Positions 32,963 to 40,084 of a stretch of 50,352 nucleotides of DNA are shown here, piece after piece. The translations under genes and the position numbers were made by a program. Location: assembly GCA_023133595.1 (NCBI GenBank), contig JAGLWF010000009.1, forward strand, positions 1-50,352. Reading direction: 5' to 3'. The stretch is from Nanobdellota archaeon (GTDB taxonomy: Archaea > Nanobdellota > Nanobdellia > Woesearchaeales > WJKV01). Position 1 is the first letter of the stretch, and each line of letters starts with the position of its first letter. A model generated the notes under the pieces. That model had not been told where the DNA came from. It did no database searches and worked only from the letters and a program-made list of their open reading frames with translations.

Positions 32963-33345
32963 TGGCAAAGAAAAAAGCAGTAAAAACAGCACCAATAACA
33001 AAAGAAGGAGAAGTCTTTTTTGTTGGAATCAAGGATCCAATAGAGATCAAACGGGATTTGCTAGAGTCAACAAAAGATTCAATCACAATCATCAAGACGT
33101 ACGAGAACATTAAATCATTGCGGATAGAGAAAGTAAAGCAGATGCTTGTTCTCCAGAAGCTGATCAAGGAACTGAATGCTCTGACAAACAAATTAAAGCG
33201 CGCTCTTCCAGAGACCCGGGTCCGGGAAAAGCCAAAGATATCTTCAAGAGCACTAAAAAAAGAAGAACCTTCTAGAAAGCTGACAGAGTTTGAAAAACTA
33301 GAGGTAGAACTTTCTTCTATTGAAGAGAAACTATCTCATTTATGA
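32962..33345 (+). CDS. Basic helical protein, gene 3 of 3
   Basis: 127 residues. FFVGIKDPIEIKRDLLESTK begins with the same hydrophobic-I-x-D/E opening as genes 1 and 2, followed by long helices (KVKQMLVLQKLIKELNALTNK) and a basic linker (RALPETRVREKPK). It may be a third, more diverged member of the same domain group. Soluble. The stop abuts the stop of the convergent membrane protein. No function known. Confidence 0.55.
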   Translation: MAKKKAVKTAPITKEGEVFFVGIKDPIEIKRDLLESTKDSITIIKTYENIKSLRIEKVKQMLVLQKLIKELNALTNKLKRALPETRVREKPKISSRALKKEEPSRKLTEFEKLEVELSSIEEKLSHL

Positions 33346-34194
33346 TTAAATTATTTCTATTTTAACTTTCTTTCCAGTAAAATCAGGATAAGGATTTGGA
33401 TAATGTGCAATTCTTACCTTTGTCCCTTTTTTCAACTTAGCTTTCTTAAGTGTTATGATTTTTTCTGGATAATAAGGAACTAAGTCAAGTTCCTGGAACA
33501 GTTGATGAATAGGATCCCAAATCCATTTCTGTTCTTTCCAGATAAGAGCATCTAACTCTCTCAAAATTAAAAGGAGCATGGCGATTGAAGTTGAAAGTAA
33601 AACTGTAATCACTATCGAAGGCCAGGAATTAGTATTAATATAGAACATACTGAAGAGAATTACTCCTAACAAACCTATTAAAGTGAACCATTTAAACTTG
33701 AGCATTGTATTTCGAACAAGATATTCAATATATTTGCGATTTACATTTGCATTTTCAATAACAGCCAGCATCCGATCAAGCGCTAATCTTTGTTTACTAG
33801 TTTTAGCTTTTAGCTTGACTATAAAATCATATAATCTCAGAAAGGGTTTATTTGTTTTATGATAATCTTTTAACTCATAATCTAAAGTTGCAACTAAATA
33901 GTCATCGATATGTTTCTTTACTTGATTTTGGATTTTTTTGCCAAATATACTAGATAATTTGTAGATATTGACATAATTCGCATCATCTTTACGCATATTA
34001 GACCTCAGCTCATTCAATCTTCTATGTCTATTCTGCATAACAAAAGCACTAAAGATACCAAATAAAAATGTTGCAACAGAAAGTAAAGCAATTATTAGAT
34101 TAGACGGACCATTTCCAGGAATATAAACAGCCATGACAATGAAAATAAGAAGTACAAGCAAAGTACCTTGAGCAATACCTATCCTCTTTTTCAT
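33346..34194 (-). CDS. Four-helix membrane protein, DUF4239-like layout
   Basis: 282 residues. Hydrophobic pairs at about 9-29 and 34-53 and again at 168-188 and 193-213 flank a long cytoplasmic helical domain (RLNELRSNMRKDDANYVNIY through LRLYDFIVKLKAKTSK). The layout resembles bestrophin-like DUF4239 proteins, but that is a weak structural guess. The C-terminal ~70 residues are soluble. Upstream a TTTATAT stretch precedes the ATG. Confidence 0.5.
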   Translation of the reverse strand: MKKRIGIAQGTLLVLLIFIVMAVYIPGNGPSNLIIALLSVATFLFGIFSAFVMQNRHRRLNELRSNMRKDDANYVNIYKLSSIFGKKIQNQVKKHIDDYLVATLDYELKDYHKTNKPFLRLYDFIVKLKAKTSKQRLALDRMLAVIENANVNRKYIEYLVRNTMLKFKWFTLIGLLGVILFSMFYINTNSWPSIVITVLLSTSIAMLLLILRELDALIWKEQKWIWDPIHQLFQELDLVPYYPEKIITLKKAKLKKGTKVRIAHYPNPYPDFTGKKVKIEII

Positions 34195-34311
34195 ACATTT
34201 TTCTTTATAATCGGGCTATATAAACTTTTTGGTAATATTGTGAGATTTTTGAATTCTTTTAAACTTTGAGGCAAGATTTATAAAGAACTCTGGGTTTTTT
34301 TCATACATATC

Positions 34312-34479
34312 GCGGGGGTAGCGAAGTGGCCAAACGTGCTGGACTCAAGTTAGTTGAGTAATGAGGTCTCTTTGACCGATGATATTTTCCCACTATGAGG
34401 AATCCAGTCCCTTAGTGGGTTCGTGAGAGATTTATAGCTGCGTGCTATAAGTCCACGAATTCGAATCTCACCCCCCGCA
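34312..34479 (+). tRNA. tRNA-Leu(CAA) with anticodon-loop and T-arm introns
   Basis: Acceptor GCGGGGG pairs with CCCCCGC, discriminator A. Anticodon arm CTGGA-CTCAAG^A-TCCAG gives CAA, with a 52-nt intron at 37/38 (34350-34401). The long variable arm TCCC-TTAGT-GGG confirms Leu. The T stem GTGAG (34423-34427) is separated from TTCGAAT-CTCAC by 32 nt (34428-34459) that form a perfect hairpin TTATAGC-TGCGT-GCTATAA; this is a second intron at 53/54, a position known in Thermoproteales tRNAs. TTTATAAAG lies about 35 nt upstream as promoter. Confidence 0.88.
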
Positions 34480-34529
34480 TTTTTCTTTTTTTATAATATA
34501 TTTAGAAAGCTTACAAGGTACTAGCACTG

Positions 34530-34543
34530 GCCACTGGACAAGT
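34530..34543 (+). promoter_or_regulatory. Shared upstream motif of LAGLIDADG genes (copy 3)
   Basis: GCCACTGGACAAGT, differing at one base from the copies at 4082 and 9723, and ending 41 nt before the ATG at 34585. AATATAAAAA begins about 10 nt downstream of the motif, the same arrangement as in the other two genes. Confidence 0.6.
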
Positions 34544-34584
34544 ATACGTAAGAAATATAAAAACAAAAATCCCAAATATAGAGT

Positions 34585-35409
34585 ATGTTAGTCTTAGACT
34601 TAAAGGGGCTTTTAAAATCATACCAAAATCGAATACCTAATACACAATTGAATATTCTTTCAGTTAGAAACTGGCTTCCTCTTTATTTGAATAGTTCTAT
34701 TTGTCTGGAATGTGCTTATCTAATCGGAAAAATTATGGGGGATGGAAATCTTGATAAAAAGTTTACAATTCGCCTAATTGGACAACAGGCTGATTTAGAG
34801 AAAATAAAAGAGATGATCACTCAGGAGTTTAAAATTTCTCATAAAAGATTAAAAATAAATTTCAAGCAAGCAAAAGGAGACTCTTATATGCTCCAAATCA
34901 ATGATGCGCTATTAGGGAGATTATTGTCTGTTCTTGGAGCCCCTATCGGAGCTAAAGTTAAAAACGATTTTTTAATTCCTAAATGGATCTCTTTTACTAA
35001 TGACACAAAAAGAGCATTTTTACAAGGAATTTTGGAAGATGAATTAAGTACAGTTAGAATAGAAAAATCAAATTATTCAACTAAACCAATATTCAAGATG
35101 GCAAAAATTGAAGAGAGATTACAGAATCTAGAATATTTTTTGAAGCAAATCAAAAATATCATTGAAAGTATGGGGGTAGAATGCGGAGAAATCTCAAGAA
35201 TACCAAAACATTTAACCGATAGAAAAGATAATTTGATTACATATTCAAAACATTTTTGGATACAACGGAATAAACAAAATATATTAAGATTCAGTCACAA
35301 TATAGGTTTTAGATATAATCTTGAAAAGGTAAAGAAATTGAAGAAATTACAAGAAGCTTTAAATAAAGATGTTTTCAAATACATAAAAAATGAAAATCGT
35401 ATACTTTGA
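34585..35409 (+). CDS. LAGLIDADG homing endonuclease (between tRNA-Leu and trmI)
   Basis: 274 residues, more diverged than the other two. First motif ECAYLIGKIMGDGNL (42-56, Asp53). Second motif AFLQGILEDELSTV (144-157), where the usual GxxDxD is replaced by LEDE; an acid at 151-153 may still bind metal. The preceding ~40 residues are an extra N-terminal segment. Its last codons (NRIL-stop) are read out of frame from the first bases of a duplicated trmI 5' end, so the gene was placed directly against trmI. The upstream motif is shared with the other two endonucleases. Confidence 0.8.
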   Translation: MLVLDLKGLLKSYQNRIPNTQLNILSVRNWLPLYLNSSICLECAYLIGKIMGDGNLDKKFTIRLIGQQADLEKIKEMITQEFKISHKRLKINFKQAKGDSYMLQINDALLGRLLSVLGAPIGAKVKNDFLIPKWISFTNDTKRAFLQGILEDELSTVRIEKSNYSTKPIFKMAKIEERLQNLEYFLKQIKNIIESMGVECGEISRIPKHLTDRKDNLITYSKHFWIQRNKQNILRFSHNIGFRYNLEKVKKLKKLQEALNKDVFKYIKNENRIL

Positions 35410-35456
35410 GACTGGAAGAAAGTTTCTTGTGAAAGATACTAGCAAGGATTTTCACA
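35390..35456 (+). pseudogene. Truncated copy of the trmI 5' end (67 bp)
   Basis: From the ATG at 35390 the sequence matches the first 67 bases of trmI (36239-36305) with 7 mismatches, then similarity stops abruptly. Six of the seven differences are synonymous third positions (AGA/AGG, CTT/CTA, GTG/GTA, AAA/AAG, AAG/AAA, GAT/GAC) and one changes Thr to Asn. The two copies therefore diverged while both were functional coding sequence, which fits replacement by a related allele rather than simple duplication. Confidence 0.8.
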
Positions 35457-35505
35457 TCTTATATTCAAAAAGTTTAAATATAGACGATACTTCTCTTTAT
35501 CCATT

Positions 35506-36192
35506 GTGTTAGATGATATATTTGATTCTGAAGAAAGTGAAATAGAAACAACTGTGACAGACGAACAGACAAGAGCAGATGAAAAATATATTGCAAAAGA
35601 ACTTGCAAGAAAAGGTTATAATGCTGCAGCAAATTTTGCAGTTGGCTGTTACAAAATAGCTGTTGATACTGCAATAGCTGCTCCAAAAGCATTATGTGTT
35701 GATTTGCCTAAAGGACTTCTTAAGACAGCAGCTGCGACTGCATTCCAAGCAATTCCAATGTGGCCAAGTCATAGACACAGAATCCTAAAATATTTCTGCG
35801 GAGAAGAAGCTAAAGAAAACTCATATGCTTGGAACGGAAGTATACTTCAGCTTTTTGGTGAAATGACTGCCGCAGGCCTACTATTTCATTATGGAGTTTC
35901 TCATCATTCGGTTTTTTATAGTAATATTTCTGTGGTACTTGGCGCAGATATCTTATGTAAGATTATAGCCGCAGGACAAATCCTAACCAATTCTAATTCA
36001 AAAGAAGACACATCTCTTATTGAAGACCTCGCATTGAAGGGATGGGGTCAAGGAATTATGTTAGTAGCTGGTGGCTTTTTATACATGGGTGCAAGCACTG
36101 CAAAAGACCTGTTTAATTCTGCAAGAGGCAAGTACAAACAAAGAGTTCATAATCTTGCCAAGAATCTTCAACATACTGATAATCAGGAATAA
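35506..36192 (+). CDS. Orphan membrane-associated protein between the trmI repeats
   Basis: 228 residues from a GTG at 35506; AGTTTAAATATAG about 25-30 nt upstream supports a leaderless start. The N-terminus is acidic (FDSEESEIETTVTDEQ). Hydrophobic or amphipathic helices at about 40-75 (FAVGCYKIAVDTAIAAPKAL), 113-150 and 178-200 suggest two to four membrane segments. No family recognised. It is the only gene in the segment bounded by the truncated and full copies of the trmI 5' end, so it is the likely cargo of that event. Confidence 0.5.
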   Translation: MLDDIFDSEESEIETTVTDEQTRADEKYIAKELARKGYNAAANFAVGCYKIAVDTAIAAPKALCVDLPKGLLKTAAATAFQAIPMWPSHRHRILKYFCGEEAKENSYAWNGSILQLFGEMTAAGLLFHYGVSHHSVFYSNISVVLGADILCKIIAAGQILTNSNSKEDTSLIEDLALKGWGQGIMLVAGGFLYMGASTAKDLFNSARGKYKQRVHNLAKNLQHTDNQE

Positions 36193-36238
36193 CCTTTATA
36201 TATAAGACTTCATCAAATTCTAGGATCGGGGAATGCAT

Positions 36239-36958
36239 ATGAAAATCGTATACTTTGAGAATGGAAGGAAGTTTCTAGTAAAGGATACTAGCAAAGACTT
36301 TCACACTAAAGATGGTATTGTGAAAAAGTCGGATTTCAAGAAGAAGAAAGGAAAGACAAATATTGGCAAAGATTTTATCATATTTGATCCTTCTTTTATT
36401 GACAGATACAAGAGACTGAAAAGAACTGCGCAGATCATCCTTCCAAAAGATATTGGATTCATAATAAGTGAATGCGGCCTTGGCAAAGAGTCTGTTGTGT
36501 TTGATGCTGGTTCTGGATCAGGCGGAGTCGCTTGTTTCCTTGCGAATGTTGTGAAGAAAGTTTATACTTTTGATAACGACAAACGGCATATAATTTGCAC
36601 AAAAGATAATGTGAAGATGCTCGACCTGAAAAATGTAGATGTGATCGAACGTGATGTCTACGAGAAAGGTTTTGGAAAGAAAAACGCAGACTGCATCATC
36701 CTGGATCTTAAAGAGCCGTGGAGATGCATTGATCATTGCAGGAAAGCATTGAAATCAGGAGGTTTTCTAGTAGTTTACACACCGCATATTACTCAAGCTC
36801 TGCAATTCATCAATGAGAATAAAGAAAAAGAGGTTTTTATCCCATTGAGAACAATCGAGGTATTTGAAAGAGAATGGAAACTAACGGGGAAAATAGCGAG
36901 GCCGGAATTCGTCCCTCTCGGACACAGCGCCTTCTTAGGTTTTTTCAGAGGAAGATAA
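36239..36958 (+). CDS. trmI: tRNA (adenine-58 N1) methyltransferase TrmI family
   Basis: 239 residues from the ATG at 36239 (MKIVYFENGRKFLV); an ATG two codons earlier is possible, but the duplicated copy supports this one. Residues 1-60 are the small N-terminal beta domain (HTKDGIVKKSDFKKKKGK). The SAM-binding motif I is VVFDAGSGSGGVACFLA, motif II around YTFDNDKRH, and NADCIILDLKEPW is the catalytic Asp-Leu region. It methylates A58 in the tRNA T loop, known to stabilise tRNA structure. The next gene overlaps its 3' end. Confidence 0.85.
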   Translation: MKIVYFENGRKFLVKDTSKDFHTKDGIVKKSDFKKKKGKTNIGKDFIIFDPSFIDRYKRLKRTAQIILPKDIGFIISECGLGKESVVFDAGSGSGGVACFLANVVKKVYTFDNDKRHIICTKDNVKMLDLKNVDVIERDVYEKGFGKKNADCIILDLKEPWRCIDHCRKALKSGGFLVVYTPHITQALQFINENKEKEVFIPLRTIEVFEREWKLTGKIARPEFVPLGHSAFLGFFRGR

Positions 36959-37581
36959 GGCGAGGACCGAAGAAACCAAAATATTATTTTGATAAAGATA
37001 AGCCTATCAAGAAAGAGATCAGATTAATAGGGATAGACGATGCACCATTCAATCGTTTCAAGAAAGGGGAGGTTCCGGTTATCGGTACAATACATCGTGG
37101 CGGTGGTGCGATTGAAGGGGTTCTTTCAACAAGAGTTGATGTTGACGGTGTCAATTCAACAGACAGAATCATTGAGATGATAAATAAATCAAGACACAAA
37201 GATCAATTGCAGTGTATCATGCTCGATGGTATTGCTGTTGGTGGTTTTAATGTGATAGATATCAGGGAATTGGCAGATAGGACGAGATTGCCAGTGATCA
37301 TTGTTATCAGGAACAAGCCAAACCTGAAGAGAGTGCTTAGTGCATTAAAAAATGTTCCAAACTCAAAAGAAAAAGCAAAACTTATTGCAAAAGCAGGAAA
37401 AATAAGAGAAGTCAAAGTGGGTGATGGAAAGATTTATTTCCAGTGCAAAGGGATAGTTGTATCAAAAGCAAAAGAAATCATACAGACTGCTGTTTCTAGA
37501 GGCCACATGCCAGAACCGATAAGGACTGCTCATCTGATAGCAGCTGGAATTGTGGAAGGCGAGAGCAAAGGGCGAGCTTAG
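36874..37581 (+). CDS. DUF99 (UPF0215) family protein
   Basis: 235 residues if begun at the ATG at 36874, which lies 85 nt inside trmI. Homology begins only at about residue 48 (RLIGIDDAPFNRFKKGE), and no ATG, GTG or TTG lies between, so the true start is uncertain. Conserved segments are VDVDGVNSTDRIIEM, CIMLDGIAVGGFNVIDI and LPVIIVIRNKPN. DUF99 is distantly related to endonuclease V and is common in archaea; its activity is not established. Close linkage with trmI suggests nucleic-acid-related work. Confidence 0.75.
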   Translation: METNGENSEAGIRPSRTQRLLRFFQRKIRRGPKKPKYYFDKDKPIKKEIRLIGIDDAPFNRFKKGEVPVIGTIHRGGGAIEGVLSTRVDVDGVNSTDRIIEMINKSRHKDQLQCIMLDGIAVGGFNVIDIRELADRTRLPVIIVIRNKPNLKRVLSALKNVPNSKEKAKLIAKAGKIREVKVGDGKIYFQCKGIVVSKAKEIIQTAVSRGHMPEPIRTAHLIAAGIVEGESKGRA

Positions 37582-37633
37582 TTTTTAAATCAAGAGTAAA
37601 GTTTAAATATCCGAATTATATCTCGTGATTATA

Positions 37634-38299
37634 ATGAAAGAAGATCAAGACCCAGCAGAAGAACCAAGTTTTCTCCCTCTATATTTGATGGAACATAATG
37701 AAGAAGCAAGAGAACGATTGAAGTGTCTTGTTGAAAATGCAAAAATCAGTGACAGGAATCTTGCAAGAGCATATGCAATACTTCACAGTCCAGATGATGT
37801 CGAAGGCTTTCTTGAAAAACTTGCAAGAGCAAATGATATTCTGAATCGGGCTGGAGGATTTGTAAAAGTAGGAAATGATGAATGTCAGACTTATGGCAGA
37901 CTTCAAGAAAATCCTATCAGAATAATTTATGAAGATGATAGATTAAGAGATGGAGAAACTGCTCTCGAAGTAGGAACTGACAGACTGAGAGCTATCATAA
38001 CTATCCATTTTGAAAAAGGACACTCATTTACTAGTTTCATTCTAGAGGGCAGTTCTTTTTGGCAATATCATCAAATAGGTCCTGGATCTGATAACTATGA
38101 TATACAAATACCAGTAACAGACATAGAGTTCACAGAAGACGGAGGAGATTTAACAGTGATACATCTGTCCACTCCAGAAGGAGAATATCGTATCAAAACA
38201 GGATATGAAAACCCCCCAGATGTTCGAAGAGCGAAATTAGTGAATATAGAAGAAGGACGGAAAAAAGAAACTCAAAAACTAATAAAGTCTCAAGAATAA
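37634..38299 (+). CDS. Orphan soluble protein (unknown)
   Basis: About 221 residues from the ATG at 37634; a GTG at 37625 is the alternative. The N-terminal half is helical and acidic (LMEHNEEARERLKCLVENAK), the second half looks like a beta-rich domain (AIITIHFEKGHSFTSFILEG, DIQIPVTDIEFTEDGGDLTV). No membrane segment, no family recognised. TTTAAATATCC lies about 25-30 nt upstream. Its 3' end overlaps the convergent ABCE1 gene by 10 nt. Confidence 0.5.
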   Translation: MKEDQDPAEEPSFLPLYLMEHNEEARERLKCLVENAKISDRNLARAYAILHSPDDVEGFLEKLARANDILNRAGGFVKVGNDECQTYGRLQENPIRIIYEDDRLRDGETALEVGTDRLRAIITIHFEKGHSFTSFILEGSSFWQYHQIGPGSDNYDIQIPVTDIEFTEDGGDLTVIHLSTPEGEYRIKTGYENPPDVRRAKLVNIEEGRKKETQKLIKSQE

Positions 38300-40047
38300 T
38301 AATACTTACCTTTGGATTTCTGTTCACTATCTTTTTGCGAACCTGGTTTGTTGATTCTTGGTCTGCCAGAGAGTTCATCTCTTCTCAAAGTAATGTTTAA
38401 TTCTTTCAGAAGCATGTTCATTCCTTCTTCCATCTGCATCGGACCGTTTGTCAGACCGTTCTTTGCAGGAATTCCATTGAAGACTAACAAACGCTCAGAA
38501 AGATAGTCCAGGAATAAAAGATCGTGGTCAACAACAAAAACTGCCAAGCCTTGCGTCTCTGCAACAGAAGATATTATCTTTGAGATAGAAAGACGCTGTT
38601 CAACATCCAAGTATGCAGAAGGCTCGTCCAAAAGCACAAGGGATGCATCTTCTGCAAGTGCTTTTGCAATAGAAACACGCTGCAGTTCCCCGCCTGATAA
38701 TTGTTTAAGCTGTTTCATCATCAAAGGCTGGATGCCTAATGGCTGTACAACATCATTGTTATGTTTCCTGATCGCATTCTGAAGAAACTGCATGACCAGT
38801 TCTTCTGAATCTGTCTCAAGATATTGTGGTTTATACGCAACTTTAACAGAAGCATCTGTTTTTCCAGTGTCAGGCTTTTCAACTCCTGCAAGCATCTTGA
38901 CAAAAGTTGTCTTCCCAATACCATTCTCTCCTAAAATTCCGCACAGCTCTCCTTTCATTATCTTTCCAGGCTGTACTGCAAGAGAGAAAATTCCTAATTT
39001 TTTCTGCATAGCTGGCCACTCTGTCAATGTGTTCTCTTTTCTTGTCTCCACAGGAGGCCGTATCTCAAACTTGATCTTATGATTTCTGAATCTGACATTC
39101 TCTTCTTTCATATAACCTTCAAGATAGACATTGATCGCTGTCTTTGTTGCTCGCGGATTAGAGACAACACCAAACCCGCCTGGCTGACCGTACATTATGT
39201 GCACCAAGTCAGATATATAATCCAGAGCTATAAGATCATGTTCAATCACTAAGACAGCAGTATCTTCTTTTGCCAGATCCTTGATGAACCGTGCGATCTT
39301 TAATCTTTGCTTGATATCAAGATAGGAAGTCATCTCGTCAAAGATATAGAGATTTGCATCTTTCAGGGCAGTTGCTGCGATTGCAACACGCTGAAGTTCG
39401 CCGCCAGAGATTTTGTCAAGCTGATGGTCGAGAATGTTTGCGATCTCTAATTTCTCTACGATCTCTTCCATCTTATTCTTCTCGTCAACTTTCTTGAGCA
39501 GGTCACGAACTCTTCCTTTTGTTACTCTCGGAATCTGGTCCACTGCCTGAGGTTTGTAAGCAATCTTTATCTTTCCAGCTTTAACTTTTTCAAAGAAATT
39601 TTGCGCTTCTGTTCCTTTGAAGAAAGAGATTAAATCATCATATGTTGATTCTTTGTCAAATTTGCCGAAATTAGGCTTCTCGATTCCAGCAAGAATCTTG
39701 ATTGCAGTGGATTTTCCAATCCCATTGATACCGACAATTCCAACTACTTTCCCAAACATAGGAGTTGGCAATGAATACAATGCAAAACCATTCCCTCCAT
39801 ACCTATGGATAGGATCTGTCTTTAATTCTTCAGGAAGATTTATTATGCTGATGCAGTCAAAAGGACATTGCTTGATACAGATACCGCATCCAATGCATAA
39901 TTCCTCATTGATAAACGCCTTATTATCAGTATCAACAATAATGCATTCTTTCCCAGTCCTATTGACAGGGCAGGCACCCCCGCAGATGAAAGGACAATCT
40001 ATCCCATTCTTGCATGTATTCTTGTTTAATATTGCTATCCGTGTCAT
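38290..40047 (-). CDS. ABCE1/RLI ribosome-recycling ATPase
   Basis: 585 residues, close to the usual size. The N-terminal Fe-S domain has the cysteines in CPFICGGACP and CIGCGICIKQCPFDC for two [4Fe-4S] clusters. Two ABC domains follow: GINGIGKSTAIK, ISGGELQRVAIA, FDEMTSYLD, then GENGIGKTTFVK, LSGGELQRVSIA and LLDEPSAYLD. It splits archaeal ribosomes after termination, with aPelota or aRF1. All signature residues are visible. It appears monocistronic. Confidence 0.96.
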   Translation of the reverse strand: MTRIAILNKNTCKNGIDCPFICGGACPVNRTGKECIIVDTDNKAFINEELCIGCGICIKQCPFDCISIINLPEELKTDPIHRYGGNGFALYSLPTPMFGKVVGIVGINGIGKSTAIKILAGIEKPNFGKFDKESTYDDLISFFKGTEAQNFFEKVKAGKIKIAYKPQAVDQIPRVTKGRVRDLLKKVDEKNKMEEIVEKLEIANILDHQLDKISGGELQRVAIAATALKDANLYIFDEMTSYLDIKQRLKIARFIKDLAKEDTAVLVIEHDLIALDYISDLVHIMYGQPGGFGVVSNPRATKTAINVYLEGYMKEENVRFRNHKIKFEIRPPVETRKENTLTEWPAMQKKLGIFSLAVQPGKIMKGELCGILGENGIGKTTFVKMLAGVEKPDTGKTDASVKVAYKPQYLETDSEELVMQFLQNAIRKHNNDVVQPLGIQPLMMKQLKQLSGGELQRVSIAKALAEDASLVLLDEPSAYLDVEQRLSISKIISSVAETQGLAVFVVDHDLLFLDYLSERLLVFNGIPAKNGLTNGPMQMEEGMNMLLKELNITLRRDELSGRPRINKPGSQKDSEQKSKGKYYYS

Positions 40048-40084
40048 ATTGCCAAAAGAAATTGTTTAGTATAAAAAGGTTTTC

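Noticed and set aside
34350-34401. tRNA-Leu intron as a C/D box guide RNA
   Set aside because: GATGATA and TTGA resemble boxes C and D only partly; a proper RUGAUGA/CUGA pair with correct spacing is not present.
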